Assembly (NCBI GenBank): GCA_016721725.1
Contig: JADKHN010000001.1
Coordinates: 1,364,001-1,428,000, forward strand
Reading direction: 5' to 3'
Origin: Chitinophagaceae bacterium
GTDB lineage: Bacteria > Bacteroidota > Bacteroidia > Chitinophagales > Chitinophagaceae
DNA length: 64,000 nucleotides
The notes beneath the pieces are model-generated. The model saw only the letters and a program-made list of their open reading frames with translations, was not told the DNA's origin and did not search any database. Below are positions 7,765 through 16,286 of this stretch, one piece after another. The translations under genes were made by a program, and so were the position numbers. Positions within the stretch are counted from its first letter, which is position 1, and each line of letters begins with the position of its first letter.

Positions 7765-10476
7765 ATGCACAGGATTTATACCCGGATATTTCTTATTGTC
7801 TTACTATTTTCTGCCAGCCGGATGGCGGAGGCCCAGATTTCGGTGAATCCCGCGCTACAGGAGATCTTTACATCCAAACCCCCAAAAGAATATACCATTG
7901 CCGGAATAACAGTGAGCGGCACCAGGGCATTCGATCCAAACCTGATCATTTCCATTTCCGGACTGGCAGTAGGCGATAAAGTGCAGATACCCGGTACCGA
8001 TGTCTTTGCCAAAGCCATCACCAAACTCTGGAGGCAGAGCCTGATCTCCAATATCCAGATCAATTTCACCCGGTTGGAAGGAACGGACCTGTATGTAGAA
8101 TTTTCCATTACTGAAAGGCCCCGGCTGGCCGATTTCAAATTGTCGGGGATCAAGAAAGGGGAGAAAGATGACCTGGAACCCAAAATGGCCCTCTCCAAGG
8201 ACAGGGTACTGACAGAAAATATGCGGCTCAGCGCTTTGGAAGCCATCCGTAAATTCTATTATGATAAGGGTTACCGGAATGTCGATATCCAGGTGAAAGA
8301 GGAAAAAGTGGCCACGCTCAATAACGCGGTATCCCTGACCTATTTCATCACCAAGGGCAAGAAGGTCAAGGTCAATTCCATCAATTTCAGCGGAAATAAC
8401 AGCATCGACGGGCTCAAGCTCAAAAGGCAGATGAAGGGCACCAAGGAAATGACCCGTTTCACCCTCTTCCCCATCAACATCAAAAATCCGTTCGGAGATA
8501 CATCAAGCCGCATCACCTTCAAGGAATATGCGAAGGATGCCGGTATGTTGTCGCTGACCAAGTCCCGCGATTTCCTGAATCCCTATGCCCGTTTCAGCGG
8601 CTTCGGATCCACCAAGTACAGCGAAAAGAAATATGCTGAAGACAAGGAGAAAGTATTGGATTATTACAATGCCCAGGGCTTCAGGGACGCATTGATACTC
8701 GGGGATACGGCGATCTATGATTCGAAGAACAACATGAATCTATTCATCAAGGTGTCCGAAGGCCGTAAATATTATTTCGGAGACATCACCTGGAGGGGCA
8801 ATACCAAGTATAATGATTCATTGCTCAATTACCTGCTCGGCATTAAACGGGGAGATGTCTATAACCTGGGCCTGCTGAACAGGCGACTGGGTAAGGAACT
8901 GTCGGCCGAAGGAGGCGATATCGGAAGCCTGTATATGGACGACGGTTACCTGTTCTTCCGCGTGGATCCGGTTGAGACCGCGGTTTACAACGACACCATC
9001 GACTTTGAAGTGCGCATGACCGAAGGGCCCCAGGCCGTTTATGGCAATATCACCATTTCCGGTAATGACAAGACCAAGGATTATGTGATCCGTCGTGAAT
9101 TACGTACCATACCGGGAGAAAAATTCAGTCGCGCCGACATCATTCGTACCCAGCGTGAATTGGGTCAACTCGGGTTCATCAATCCCGAAAAGATCAATCC
9201 CAATGTGGTGCCCAATGCCGAGAACGGCACCGTGGACATCAACTGGGGTATCGAGGAGAAATCAGCCGATCAATTGGAATTGTCCGCGGGTTTTGGCGGG
9301 GGTATCGGTCTGACCGGAACCCTGGGCGTTACCTTCAACAACTTCTCGATCAAGAATATCACCAAGCGTTCATCCTGGGATCCCCTGCCTTCCGGCGATG
9401 GCCAGAAATTCAGCGCCCGGGTTCAATCGAACGGCAAGGCTTTCCGGTCCTATAATTTCTCTTTCACCGAACCCTGGCTGGGAGGCAAAAAAAGAAATTC
9501 ATTCACCATCGGCTATTCCAATACACGGTATGCCAATGCATACGACCAGTTCGGCAGCTATTGCAAAAAATGCGGGGATACTTCCTATGTGAAGACCAGC
9601 AGTATCAACGTATCCCTGGGTAAACAACTGAAATGGCCCGACGATTATTTCAACCTGATCTACTCACTCAATTTCCAGCGTTATAAACTGCGTAACTACC
9701 GTGGTATCTTTGAAGGATTAAGCAACGGTACCTCAACGAATATCAGTCTGAAGATCGCGCTGGTCCGTAATTTAGCCGGTCCCAACCCGATCTTCCCGAC
9801 CAGCGGCTCCAATTTCGACCTGAGCGGACAGTTCACTTTGCCTTATTCGCTGATCGGTATAAAATCAGGATCGGAAAACCAGTATAAATTGCCCGAATTC
9901 CACAAATGGCGTTTCAACGGCGAATGGTATGTGCCCATCGGCCGGCCAAGGGGGGAGGAGAAGAACAGGCAATTCATTTTGAAAGTGGCGGCCAAATACG
10001 GATTCATCGGCCGGTATAATAAGAATCTGAATATTTCTCCGTTCGAACGATTCCAGCTGGGCGATGCCGGATTGAGCAATAATTTCGCCTTGCTAGGATA
10101 CGATATCATCGCACACCGCGGTTACCCGGTTTACGACAATCCCAATCCGAAGATCAACCCGGACGGGATCACGCCAAGAGAGTTCTTTACCATATTCAAC
10201 AAATATACCCTGGAGCTCAGGTATCCATTCAGCACGAGCGCGAGCAGCACCATCTACGGACTCGCTTTCTTTGAAGCGGCGAACGGCTGGTATGATGCCA
10301 AATCATACAATCCTTTCAAGCTCAGGCGTTCGGCCGGTGTGGGTCTCCGGTTCTTCCTGCCGATGTTCGGTCTGCTCGGGTTTGATTATGGCGTAGGGTT
10401 TGACAGGTATAACCAGACCAGCGGATTGAAAGGTGCGGCCAAGTTCACCTTCATGCTGGGGCAGGAACCACAATGA
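7765..10476 (+). CDS. bamA: Outer membrane protein assembly factor BamA
   Basis: About 903 residues. BamA is the core of the machine that folds beta-barrel proteins into the outer membrane. A signal peptide (R-I-F-L-I-V-L-L-F-S-A-S) ends near A-E-A-Q. Repeated POTRA domains occupy roughly residues 50-490, with typical strands such as Y-T-I-A-G-I-T-V-S-G-T-R and V-K-V-N-S-I-N-F-S-G-N. The 16-strand barrel fills the rest, ending in a strand with terminal F-M-L-G-Q. The ATG at 7765 is preferred because an upstream in-frame TTG at 7741 overlaps a -7-like TTAATTTG. Its place between uppS and two skp-like chaperones matches the conserved Bacteroidota order. Confidence 0.95.
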   Translation: MHRIYTRIFLIVLLFSASRMAEAQISVNPALQEIFTSKPPKEYTIAGITVSGTRAFDPNLIISISGLAVGDKVQIPGTDVFAKAITKLWRQSLISNIQINFTRLEGTDLYVEFSITERPRLADFKLSGIKKGEKDDLEPKMALSKDRVLTENMRLSALEAIRKFYYDKGYRNVDIQVKEEKVATLNNAVSLTYFITKGKKVKVNSINFSGNNSIDGLKLKRQMKGTKEMTRFTLFPINIKNPFGDTSSRITFKEYAKDAGMLSLTKSRDFLNPYARFSGFGSTKYSEKKYAEDKEKVLDYYNAQGFRDALILGDTAIYDSKNNMNLFIKVSEGRKYYFGDITWRGNTKYNDSLLNYLLGIKRGDVYNLGLLNRRLGKELSAEGGDIGSLYMDDGYLFFRVDPVETAVYNDTIDFEVRMTEGPQAVYGNITISGNDKTKDYVIRRELRTIPGEKFSRADIIRTQRELGQLGFINPEKINPNVVPNAENGTVDINWGIEEKSADQLELSAGFGGGIGLTGTLGVTFNNFSIKNITKRSSWDPLPSGDGQKFSARVQSNGKAFRSYNFSFTEPWLGGKKRNSFTIGYSNTRYANAYDQFGSYCKKCGDTSYVKTSSINVSLGKQLKWPDDYFNLIYSLNFQRYKLRNYRGIFEGLSNGTSTNISLKIALVRNLAGPNPIFPTSGSNFDLSGQFTLPYSLIGIKSGSENQYKLPEFHKWRFNGEWYVPIGRPRGEEKNRQFILKVAAKYGFIGRYNKNLNISPFERFQLGDAGLSNNFALLGYDIIAHRGYPVYDNPNPKINPDGITPREFFTIFNKYTLELRYPFSTSASSTIYGLAFFEAANGWYDAKSYNPFKLRRSAGVGLRFFLPMFGLLGFDYGVGFDRYNQTSGLKGAAKFTFMLGQEPQ

Positions 10477-10506
10477 TGAACCAAAACGTTTTATAAATTT
10501 AATTCG

Positions 10507-11019
10507 ATGAAAAAGACATTCCTTCTCGCCGCCCTTTTTTCGATCGCCGCTATTACGGCTACGGCCCAGCGTTATGCGATCATCGATTCCAAATACATCC
10601 TGGATAAATTACCGGAGTACAAGGAAGCCCAGAAAAAACTGGATCAGTTCAGCGAGCAGTGGCAGCAGGAGATCGACCAGAAGCAGGCCCTGGTGGACAA
10701 GATGTACAAGGATTACCAGGCCGAGCAGGTGATGCTCAGCGATGCCCTGAAAAAGAAAAGGGAGGACGAACTGTATAATAAGGAGAAGGAACTGCGTGAC
10801 CTGCAAAAAAAGCATTTCGGTTTTGAAGGCGACCTGTTCAAAAAAAGGCAGGAACTGATCAAGCCCATCCAGGATAAAGTGTATACCGCGGTACAAAAAC
10901 TGGCCGTGGAGAAACAATATGATTTCATCCTGGATAAAAGCGAGGGAATAACCGTTATCTTTGCCGACCCCAAACTGGACAAGAGTGAGGATATCCTGAG
11001 GAATATGGGCGTTAAATAA
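10507..11019 (+). CDS. OmpH/Skp family periplasmic chaperone (first copy)
   Basis: 170 residues with a cleavable signal peptide ending T-A-T-A-Q near residue 20. The mature protein starts with a short strand (R-Y-A-I-I-D-S-K-Y-I-L), then a long charged coiled coil rich in K, E and Q (about 35-130) that forms the tentacle of Skp, and a C-terminal strand segment (Y-D-F-I-L-D-K-S). Skp-type chaperones carry unfolded outer membrane proteins across the periplasm to BamA, whose gene lies 30 nt upstream. A second, diverged copy follows directly; the two may form homo- or heterotrimers, which is unknown here. Confidence 0.92.
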   Translation: MKKTFLLAALFSIAAITATAQRYAIIDSKYILDKLPEYKEAQKKLDQFSEQWQQEIDQKQALVDKMYKDYQAEQVMLSDALKKKREDELYNKEKELRDLQKKHFGFEGDLFKKRQELIKPIQDKVYTAVQKLAVEKQYDFILDKSEGITVIFADPKLDKSEDILRNMGVK

Positions 11020-11094
11020 ATGATAATACGCTGCGATGAGCAGCGATTTCAGTACTAAATCATACTAATAAAACAAATAAACAGTAAAACAACA

Positions 11095-11649
11095 ATGAAA
11101 AAGTTAATCGTAGCAGGTGTGATGGCCTTAGGTATCTTTAATGCCTCTGCACAGAAAATCGGGTACATCGACACCGATATGTTAATTGGCATTATGCCGG
11201 AAGCGGCTAAAGCGGATGCTGAACTGAAAGCCTACCAGGATGCACTGGGTTTACAGGGACAGGACCTTGGAAAGGAAGCGGATGCCAAAGCGGCCCAGTT
11301 CCTGAAAGATTCGGCCACCCTTTCCGCCAGCATGAAAGAGATCAAGAGGAATGAGATCCTCGAACTCTATCAAAAAGTGCAGAACTGGAACCAGATCGCC
11401 CAGGAAAAATACAACCAGAAGGCCCAGGAAAAGATCGGCCCCATCCGTACCAAGGCTTATGACGCCATCAAGGCCGTTGCCAAGGAAAAAGGATACGCCT
11501 ATGTACTGGATGCATCTTCCGGCGCATTACTGATCTATCCTCCTTCCGACGACCTGATGCCGGCTGTAAAAACCAAACTGGGTATCAAGGATGCACCGGC
11601 AACTACGCCAACCAACGCGCCCAAGACCAATACGCCGAAGGGTAATTAA
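11095..11649 (+). CDS. OmpH/Skp family periplasmic chaperone (second copy)
   Basis: 184 residues: signal peptide ending N-A-S-A-Q near residue 20, then K-I-G-Y-I-D-T-D-M-L-I, the same start strand as the upstream paralogue. A coiled-coil region spans about 40-125 and a strand G-Y-A-Y-V-L-D-A-S-S lies near 140. It ends in a low-complexity T/P/N/A tail (about 165-184) that the first copy lacks. The tandem pair after bamA is the common Bacteroidota arrangement. A strong terminator 27 nt downstream closes the uppS-bamA-skp-skp unit. Confidence 0.92.
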   Translation: MKKLIVAGVMALGIFNASAQKIGYIDTDMLIGIMPEAAKADAELKAYQDALGLQGQDLGKEADAKAAQFLKDSATLSASMKEIKRNEILELYQKVQNWNQIAQEKYNQKAQEKIGPIRTKAYDAIKAVAKEKGYAYVLDASSGALLIYPPSDDLMPAVKTKLGIKDAPATTPTNAPKTNTPKGN

Positions 11650-11676
11650 ACCGGATCAATACAACCAATCGATATG

Positions 11677-11700
11677 AGCCTCCCGAATATTCGGGAGGCT
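11677..11700 (+). terminator. Rho-independent terminator after the skp pair
   Basis: AGCCTCCCGAA and TTCGGGAGGCT form a perfect 11-bp stem with a 2-nt centre, followed by TTTGTTTT. It terminates the uppS-bamA-skp-skp transcript. Confidence 0.9.
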
Positions 11701-11926
11701 TTGTTTTGAAAGAAAATACATGCAGGGTCGGCGACAGTTAAATGGATGAATTGAATTCGCAGAACAGCCTGCAGGCAGGCAAGTTTGCCAGCGGCGTTTT
11801 GAACATCCGGATTCAAAGGCTGTCAGATCAATTCACTTACTTCGAATGGAATATATTTTCATTTTGCTAACGGTTCCGATCCAATAAATCCTCCCCATAC
11901 TTCAGGAGGTTTGTTATTTTTGGTGA
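11701..11926. other. Intergenic region before murI with a GC palindrome and promoter
   Basis: The stretch holds a short palindrome, GCCTGC-AG-GCAGGC (11767-11780), related in its core to the palindrome at 12880-12899. CCTCC and GGAGG arms at about 11890-11909 could pair weakly. An exact -7 element, TATTTTTG (11915-11922), stands only 4 nt before the murI ATG. No reading frame is convincing. Confidence 0.5.
11915..11922 (+). promoter_or_regulatory. -7 element abutting the murI start codon
   Basis: TATTTTTG is an exact TAnnTTTG match ending 4 nt before ATG. A start site at the usual 5-7 nt downstream would fall at or inside the start codon, so a leaderless murI mRNA is likely if this promoter is used. 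No TTG at the -33 position is seen. Confidence 0.5.
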
Positions 11927-12748
11927 ATGGATAAAAAACCGATCGGCGTATTTGACAGCGGTTACGGCGGGTTGACGGTCTTGAAAGAGATCATCGGCTT
12001 ACTGCCCGAATACGATTTCATCTACCTGGGAGATAATGCCCGTTCGCCCTATGGCAACCGAAGCTTCGATACGGTATATGCCTACACCAGGGAATCGGTG
12101 GAGTGGTTCTTCAGACAGGGATGTCCGCTGGTCATCCTGGCCTGTAATACCGCTTCTGCCAAAGCGCTTCGGACGATCCAGCAAAAAGACCTGCCCGGCC
12201 ATTACGACGAAAAACGGGTATTGGGTGTTATCAGGCCTACTACCGAAGTGGTGGGAAAATACAGTAAGACCGGTGAGGTGGGTATACTGGCCACACTGGG
12301 GACCGTTCAATCAAATACCTATCCCATTGAGATCGCTAAATTCTTCCCGGAACTAAAGGTTTACCAGGAGGCCTGTCCCATGTGGGTGCCCCTGGTGGAG
12401 AACAATGAATACCAGTCACCCGGCGCCGATTACTTCATCAAACAACATATCGACCGACTAATGGCCCGGTCCCCGGATATTGATACGATCCTGCTGGGTT
12501 GTACCCATTACCCCTTGCTGATCAATAAGATAAAGCAATTTCTCCCCACGGGGATCACGCTCTTATCCCAGGGAGAGATCGTGGCTCATGGTCTGCAGGA
12601 TTACTTGTCGCGGCATCCTGAAATAGATGAAAAATGCAGCCGGAACGGGCATTACAGCTTCTTCACGACCGATTCCTCCGAGGATTTTGACGCCCATGCC
12701 GCCAGTTTCTTTGGAAAAGCGGTAAAATCGGGCCATTTGAGTCTTTAG
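11927..12748 (+). CDS. murI: Glutamate racemase
   Basis: 273 residues, usual for MurI, which converts L- to D-glutamate for the peptidoglycan stem peptide in the cytosol. The active site is intact: V-F-D-S-G-Y-G-G near residues 8-15, the first catalytic cysteine in A-C-N-T-A-S (Cys73), and the second in L-G-C-T-H-Y-P-L-L (Cys192, with His194). The gene is monocistronic: it follows a strong terminator and a gap, and rpmH after it has its own promoter. The start is fixed by the -7 element 4 nt upstream and by the conserved N terminus. Confidence 0.96.
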   Translation: MDKKPIGVFDSGYGGLTVLKEIIGLLPEYDFIYLGDNARSPYGNRSFDTVYAYTRESVEWFFRQGCPLVILACNTASAKALRTIQQKDLPGHYDEKRVLGVIRPTTEVVGKYSKTGEVGILATLGTVQSNTYPIEIAKFFPELKVYQEACPMWVPLVENNEYQSPGADYFIKQHIDRLMARSPDIDTILLGCTHYPLLINKIKQFLPTGITLLSQGEIVAHGLQDYLSRHPEIDEKCSRNGHYSFFTTDSSEDFDAHAASFFGKAVKSGHLSL

Positions 12749-12775
12749 GACCAAAAAAAATCGGCATTCCGGGCC

Positions 12776-12804
12776 TTGGAACTCACCAGATTCCCATACC
12801 TTTG
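12776..12804 (+). promoter_or_regulatory. Promoter of rpmH
   Basis: TTG at 12776-12778, an 18-nt spacer and TACCTTTG at 12797-12804, an exact -7 match. The predicted leader is about 105 nt long and contains the palindrome at 12880-12899. Confidence 0.65.
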
Positions 12805-12879
12805 CCGTCCTTTCACAAACAACAGGGATGGTGCCCTGCTGAGTGTAACAAACAGGATCGGAAATTAAATTTGTAAAAG

Positions 12880-12899
12880 CCTGCCTGTCGGTAGGCAGG
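12880..12899. repeat. 20-bp GC-rich palindrome in the rpmH leader
   Basis: CCTGCCT and AGGCAGG are perfect arms around GTCGGT, ending 15 nt before the rpmH ATG. It is not followed by a T-run. It has the look of a REP-like element, and a relative of its core lies at 11767-11780 on the other side of murI. Confidence 0.75.
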
Positions 12900-12914
12900 G
12901 AAAAACTTAATCAG

Positions 12915-13082
12915 ATGCCAGGTAAAAAAAGAACCTATCAACCGCACAAACGCCGCAGAAAATCCGTTCATGGATTCCGCCAGCGTATGGAAACAGCCAA
13001 CGGCCGTAAGGTTTTGGCCAGCCGCAGGAAAAAAGGTCGTCATAAGCTGACCGTTTCCAGCGAACACGGTGATAAAAAATAA
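12915..13082 (+). CDS. rpmH: 50S ribosomal protein bL34
   Basis: A 55-residue, very basic protein with the bL34 signature: K-R-T-Y-Q-P-H-K-R-R-R-K near the start, then H-G-F-R-Q-R-M, T-A-N-G-R-K-V-L-A-S-R-R-K-K-G-R-H-K-L at the centre. A short acidic/basic tail (S-S-E-H-G-D-K-K) extends a little past the usual end. It binds 23S rRNA in the large subunit. The leader is long for so small a gene and carries a palindrome. It is followed by a terminator and then rnpA and yidD, the classic rpmH-rnpA-yidD order. dnaA, often a neighbour of rpmH in other phyla, is absent. Confidence 0.95.
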   Translation: MPGKKRTYQPHKRRRKSVHGFRQRMETANGRKVLASRRKKGRHKLTVSSEHGDKK

Positions 13083-13121
13083 ACGCCCTGCTGTCCTCGT
13101 GACACAGTGTAACAATATTTC

Positions 13122-13143
13122 AGTCCTGCTTATCGGCAGGACT
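13122..13143 (+). terminator. Terminator between rpmH and rnpA
   Basis: AGTCCTGC and GCAGGACT pair perfectly around TTATCG, followed by a T-run (TTTTTT). It probably attenuates readthrough from the strongly expressed rpmH into rnpA, whose TTG start is 18 nt on. Confidence 0.85.
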
Positions 13144-13160
13144 TTTTTAATTTTACCGAG

Positions 13161-13571
13161 TTGGAACAAAAGCAACGATACCGGTTTGGCAAGCCCGATA
13201 AATTGAAGAGCCGTAAGCAGATCAACAGTTTGTTCGGCACCGGCAAGTCATTCTCCACATTCCCGTTCAAGGTGATCTGGATGCATACCGCCGAACCCTA
13301 CCCGGTCCTGCAGGCCGGATTCACCGTCAGCTCACGCCAATTCAAAAAGGCGGTGGACCGCAACCGGATCAAGCGGCTCATGCGGGAAGCCTACCGTTTA
13401 CAAAAAAAGGAGTTGCAGGAAAAATTGGAAGTGTCGAAACTCCGCTTGGCCGTTTTCCTGATCTATGTGGGCAATGAGGTACCTGAATATGAGTTGGTAG
13501 AGAAGAAAACCGCAAGCATCATCAAACGTCTCATAAAAATCGCCGATGAAGATCCTGCTGACCATACTTAG
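13161..13571 (+). CDS. rnpA: Ribonuclease P protein component
   Basis: 136 residues. RnpA binds the catalytic RNase P RNA and helps remove 5' leaders from pre-tRNAs. The RNR signature is clear: K-K-A-V-D-R-N-R-I-K-R-L-M-R-E at about residues 54-68, preceded by the strand G-F-T-V-S-S-R. The N-terminal segment K-P-D-K-L-K-S-R-K-Q-I is also typical. The start is the non-standard codon TTG at 13161: no ATG lies upstream in frame after the terminator, and starting later would remove the conserved N terminus. A rare start codon fits low expression next to rpmH. The end overlaps yidD by 26 nt. Confidence 0.95.
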   Translation: MEQKQRYRFGKPDKLKSRKQINSLFGTGKSFSTFPFKVIWMHTAEPYPVLQAGFTVSSRQFKKAVDRNRIKRLMREAYRLQKKELQEKLEVSKLRLAVFLIYVGNEVPEYELVEKKTASIIKRLIKIADEDPADHT

Positions 13572-13776
13572 TTTCCCCTTCATCGTGCTGATCAAGCTCT
13601 ACCAATGGATCATTTCCCCCTGGATGGGACAAAAATGCCGTTATACCCCAACCTGTTCGCAATACGGCGTGGAGGCATTGAAAAAATACGGGCCTGTAAA
13701 AGGATTATGGCTCACGTTTAAACGGGTTTCCAAATGCCATCCCTGGGGCGGACATGGGTATGATCCTGTGCCCTGA
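13546..13776 (+). CDS. yidD: Membrane protein insertion efficiency factor YidD
   Basis: 76 residues with an N-terminal hydrophobic helix (L-L-T-I-L-S-F-P-F-I-V-L-I) and the conserved cysteine-rich core: Y-Q-W-I-I-S-P-W near 19-26, C-R-Y-x-P-T-C-S-Q-Y-G near 31-41, and K-C-H-P-W-G-G-H-G-Y-D-P-V-P at the end. YidD aids membrane protein insertion by YidC. It starts inside rnpA, implying translational coupling. yidC itself is not downstream here. Confidence 0.95.
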   Translation: MKILLTILSFPFIVLIKLYQWIISPWMGQKCRYTPTCSQYGVEALKKYGPVKGLWLTFKRVSKCHPWGGHGYDPVP

Positions 13777-13916
13777 TAATATTACTGCTTAAAGGAGAGC
13801 GATGATATTCTATCGCCTTCTCAATTCCCGGGCTGAAATCAGTTGAACCCGAACAATGGGCTATGTGGATTGAATTGTTTTACATGCCTGATTCGTACAT
13901 TCATGGAAAATAAACA

Positions 13917-15449
13917 ATGACCAAAAAGACCCTGATACTGTTGGGTTTCATCATGCTGAAGTTTGTACTGCAGTACACCCTCATCAGTCCGGCCTACGAC
14001 CTGCAGCGCGATGAATATTTGCATCTCGACCAGGGACATCACCTTGCATGGGGTTACCTGTCTGTTCCCCCTTTCACCTCCTGGATCTCCTATATCATCC
14101 ATTCGCTGGGCAATACGGTCTTTTGGGTCAAGTTCTTTCCGGCCCTTTTTGGAGCGGCAACCCTGTATGTGGTTTGGAAGACGATCGAAACACTGGAAGG
14201 AGACCTCTTCGCGCTGATCCTCGGGGCCACCTGTGTCTTGTTCTCAGCGCTATTGCGACTTAATACCTTATATCAACCCAATTCCTTTGATGTTTTGAGC
14301 TGGACAACGGTCTATTTCATCCTCATCCGGTATATCAAGACGGGAAATACCCGGTGGCTTTTTTTTGGGGCGGTATTTTTTGCACTCGGTTTTCTGAATA
14401 AATACAATATGGCCTTTTTGCTGATCGGCCTTTTTCCGGCCCTATTGTTGACCGGTCAGCGTAAAATATTTACCCGGCCGGAATTATATTTGGCCATATC
14501 CCTGGGCCTGTTGCTCATCCTTCCCAATCTCATCTGGCAATACAACAACCATTTCCCGGTGATCGGGCATTTGAAAGAACTGGCGGATACCCAACTGGTG
14601 AATGTGGACAGAGTGGATTTTTTACGATCACAACTCCTTTTTTACCTGGGCTCCTTTTTTGTCATTATTTCGGCCTTATACGCGTTGTTGTTTCATCCGC
14701 CTTTTCAAAAATACAGGCCTTTCTTTTGGAGCCTATTCTTAACCCTGGCGGCTTTCCTGTATTTCAAGGCAAAAGACTATTATGCGATCGGCATCTACCC
14801 GGTATACATCGCCTTCGGTTCCGTATTCCTGTCGGAGATTTTCAAAACCGGGTGGAGAAGGATATTGAAGCCCGTAGCCATCGCTATCCCTTTACTGCTG
14901 TTCATACCCATTTATCGCATCGCATTTCCGAATAAAGAACCCGAATACATGGTAAGGCATCCTGAATACTATCAGAAATTCGGCCTGCTTCGCTGGGAAG
15001 ACGGGAAAGAACATCCATTACCCCAGGATTTTGCGGATATGCTGGGCTGGAAAGAACTGGCATTGCTGGTTGACAGTATCTATTCGAAGTTGCCAAACCC
15101 TGACCAAACCCTGATCCTTTGCGATAATTATGGTGAGGCAGGAGCGATCAACTATTATACAAGGAATAAGAAAATGATCGCATCCTCTTTCAATGCGGAT
15201 TATATCGACTGGCTCCGGTTCGACAGGATAATTACCGACGTGATCCTGGTGAAAGAACCCGGCGAAGAAGATCCGGAACGTAATGTGGAGAAACCCTTAT
15301 TTGACAGCGTGTACAGGGCCGGCCAAAGAATTAACCGGTATGCCCGGGAAGACACCATTTCCATATATGTTTTGAAAGGGGCGAAAGTGGATGTCAATGA
15401 AAGATTGAAAGCCGAAGCTGAAGAAAAGAAAAGCCGCATTAAATACTAA
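13917..15449 (+). CDS. Family 39 glycosyltransferase (ArnT/PMT-like membrane protein)
   Basis: 510 residues with about ten membrane helices in the first 340 and a soluble C-terminal part. The catalytic loop after the first helix contains D-L-Q-R-D-E-Y-L-H-L with adjacent acidic residues (D-E near 32-33), then G-Y-L-S-V-P-P-F, the layout of GT39-type enzymes that use polyprenyl-phosphate sugars as donors. It probably transfers a sugar to a lipid or glycan at the outer face of the inner membrane; acceptor and donor are unknown. The last codons form part of the terminator stem. No sugar-modification partners lie next to it. Confidence 0.85.
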   Translation: MTKKTLILLGFIMLKFVLQYTLISPAYDLQRDEYLHLDQGHHLAWGYLSVPPFTSWISYIIHSLGNTVFWVKFFPALFGAATLYVVWKTIETLEGDLFALILGATCVLFSALLRLNTLYQPNSFDVLSWTTVYFILIRYIKTGNTRWLFFGAVFFALGFLNKYNMAFLLIGLFPALLLTGQRKIFTRPELYLAISLGLLLILPNLIWQYNNHFPVIGHLKELADTQLVNVDRVDFLRSQLLFYLGSFFVIISALYALLFHPPFQKYRPFFWSLFLTLAAFLYFKAKDYYAIGIYPVYIAFGSVFLSEIFKTGWRRILKPVAIAIPLLLFIPIYRIAFPNKEPEYMVRHPEYYQKFGLLRWEDGKEHPLPQDFADMLGWKELALLVDSIYSKLPNPDQTLILCDNYGEAGAINYYTRNKKMIASSFNADYIDWLRFDRIITDVILVKEPGEEDPERNVEKPLFDSVYRAGQRINRYAREDTISIYVLKGAKVDVNERLKAEAEEKKSRIKY

Positions 15450-15460
15450 TGCGGCTTTTT
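15429..15460 (+). terminator. Terminator overlapping the end of the GT39 gene
   Basis: AAAGCCGCATTA and TAATGCGGCTTT form a long stem around a tiny loop and are followed by TT. The left arm and the stop codon are part of the coding sequence. The hairpin also has an A-run on its left, so it could work in both directions toward sodA. Confidence 0.85.
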
Positions 15461-15525
15461 CATTAAGTTATCATCGCTGATCGAACGATCTGAATTTCAC
15501 AAACCGTCGCAATCCGAACTTCGGG

Positions 15526-15553
15526 TATTGATCATTGAGTATTGAATCTTGAT
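15526..15553 (+). repeat. Heptamer array (YATTGAN), 4 units
   Basis: TATTGAT, CATTGAG, TATTGAA, TCTTGAT in direct succession, between the converging GT39 and sodA genes. Units are degenerate, but the 7-bp period is exact. Confidence 0.8.
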
Positions 15554-15577
15554 CACGTAACGATAAAAATCCCGTTA

Positions 15578-16180
15578 TCAGGCCGCTTCGAAACGCTCTG
15601 CTACCCTGTTCCAGTTCACCACATTCCAGAATGCGGCCAGGTAATCGGCCCTGCGGTTCTGGTAGTGCAGGTAATAAGCGTGTTCCCAGACATCACAGCC
15701 TAAGAGGGGAGCGCCTTTGACATCGGCCACATCCATCAGGGGATTGTCCTGGTTGGGAGTGGAGGATATCTCCAGTTTGCCGTCTTTTACCAGCAGCCAG
15801 GCCCATCCGCTTCCGAAGCGGGTCATGCCGGCATTGGCGAATTTTTCCTTGAATGCGTCAAAGCTGCCGAAGGCCGCATTGATGGCATCGGCCAGTTTAC
15901 CGGTCGGGGCTCCACCGGCATTGGGGGCCATGCTTTCCCAGAAAAAGGTATGGTTCCAGTGGCCGCCACCGTTATTGCGAACCGCCGGACTGATGCTTCC
16001 CGCTGTGGCAACCAATTGCTCCAGGGTCTTGTTCTCGTGTTCGGTGCCGGCAATGGCCTTGTTCAGATTGTCCACATAAGCCTGGTGATGCTTGCCATGA
16101 TGGATCTGCATCGTCCGGGTATCGATATGGGGTTCAAGGGCTTCGTGTGTGTATGGAAGGGCTGGTAATGTGAATGACAT
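15578..16180 (-). CDS. sodA: Superoxide dismutase (Fe/Mn family)
   Basis: 200 residues, full length. It converts superoxide to hydrogen peroxide and oxygen in the cytosol; there is no signal peptide. The metal ligands can be placed at His27, His77 (N-H-T-F-F-W), Asp163 and His167 (D-V-W-E-H-A-Y-Y). Gln in the N-Q-D-N-P-L motif (about residue 144), with Gly before the second histidine (G-G-G-H-W-N-H), is the pattern of Mn-type or cambialistic enzymes rather than strict Fe enzymes. It is transcribed alone from a -7 element about 45 nt upstream of the ATG and converges with the GT39 gene. Confidence 0.96.
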   Translation of the reverse strand: MSFTLPALPYTHEALEPHIDTRTMQIHHGKHHQAYVDNLNKAIAGTEHENKTLEQLVATAGSISPAVRNNGGGHWNHTFFWESMAPNAGGAPTGKLADAINAAFGSFDAFKEKFANAGMTRFGSGWAWLLVKDGKLEISSTPNQDNPLMDVADVKGAPLLGCDVWEHAYYLHYQNRRADYLAAFWNVVNWNRVAERFEAA

Positions 16181-16223
16181 GGTAATGATTTTAAGTGTTA
16201 AAGATTCGGACTTGTAAGAACAA

Positions 16224-16231
16224 CAAATTTA
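16224..16231 (-). promoter_or_regulatory. -7 element of sodA
   Basis: On the minus strand this reads TAAATTTG, an exact TAnnTTTG match, giving a leader of roughly 35-40 nt. No clear TTG lies at -33. Confidence 0.55.
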
Positions 16232-16286
16232 CAACGGGATGGTTGATTAAAAAGCAGGCTGTACCATTTCTTTCTTAATTCGAAAA

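Noticed and set aside
12813..13175. A 120-codon minus-strand frame across the rpmH region
   Set aside because: It covers rpmH in antisense and includes the terminator stem; bL34 is unmistakable on the plus strand.
12915..13776. rpmH-rnpA-yidD as a sign of the replication origin
   Set aside because: No dnaA, DnaA-box cluster or AT-rich unwinding region was seen nearby, and in Bacteroidota rpmH is often away from oriC.
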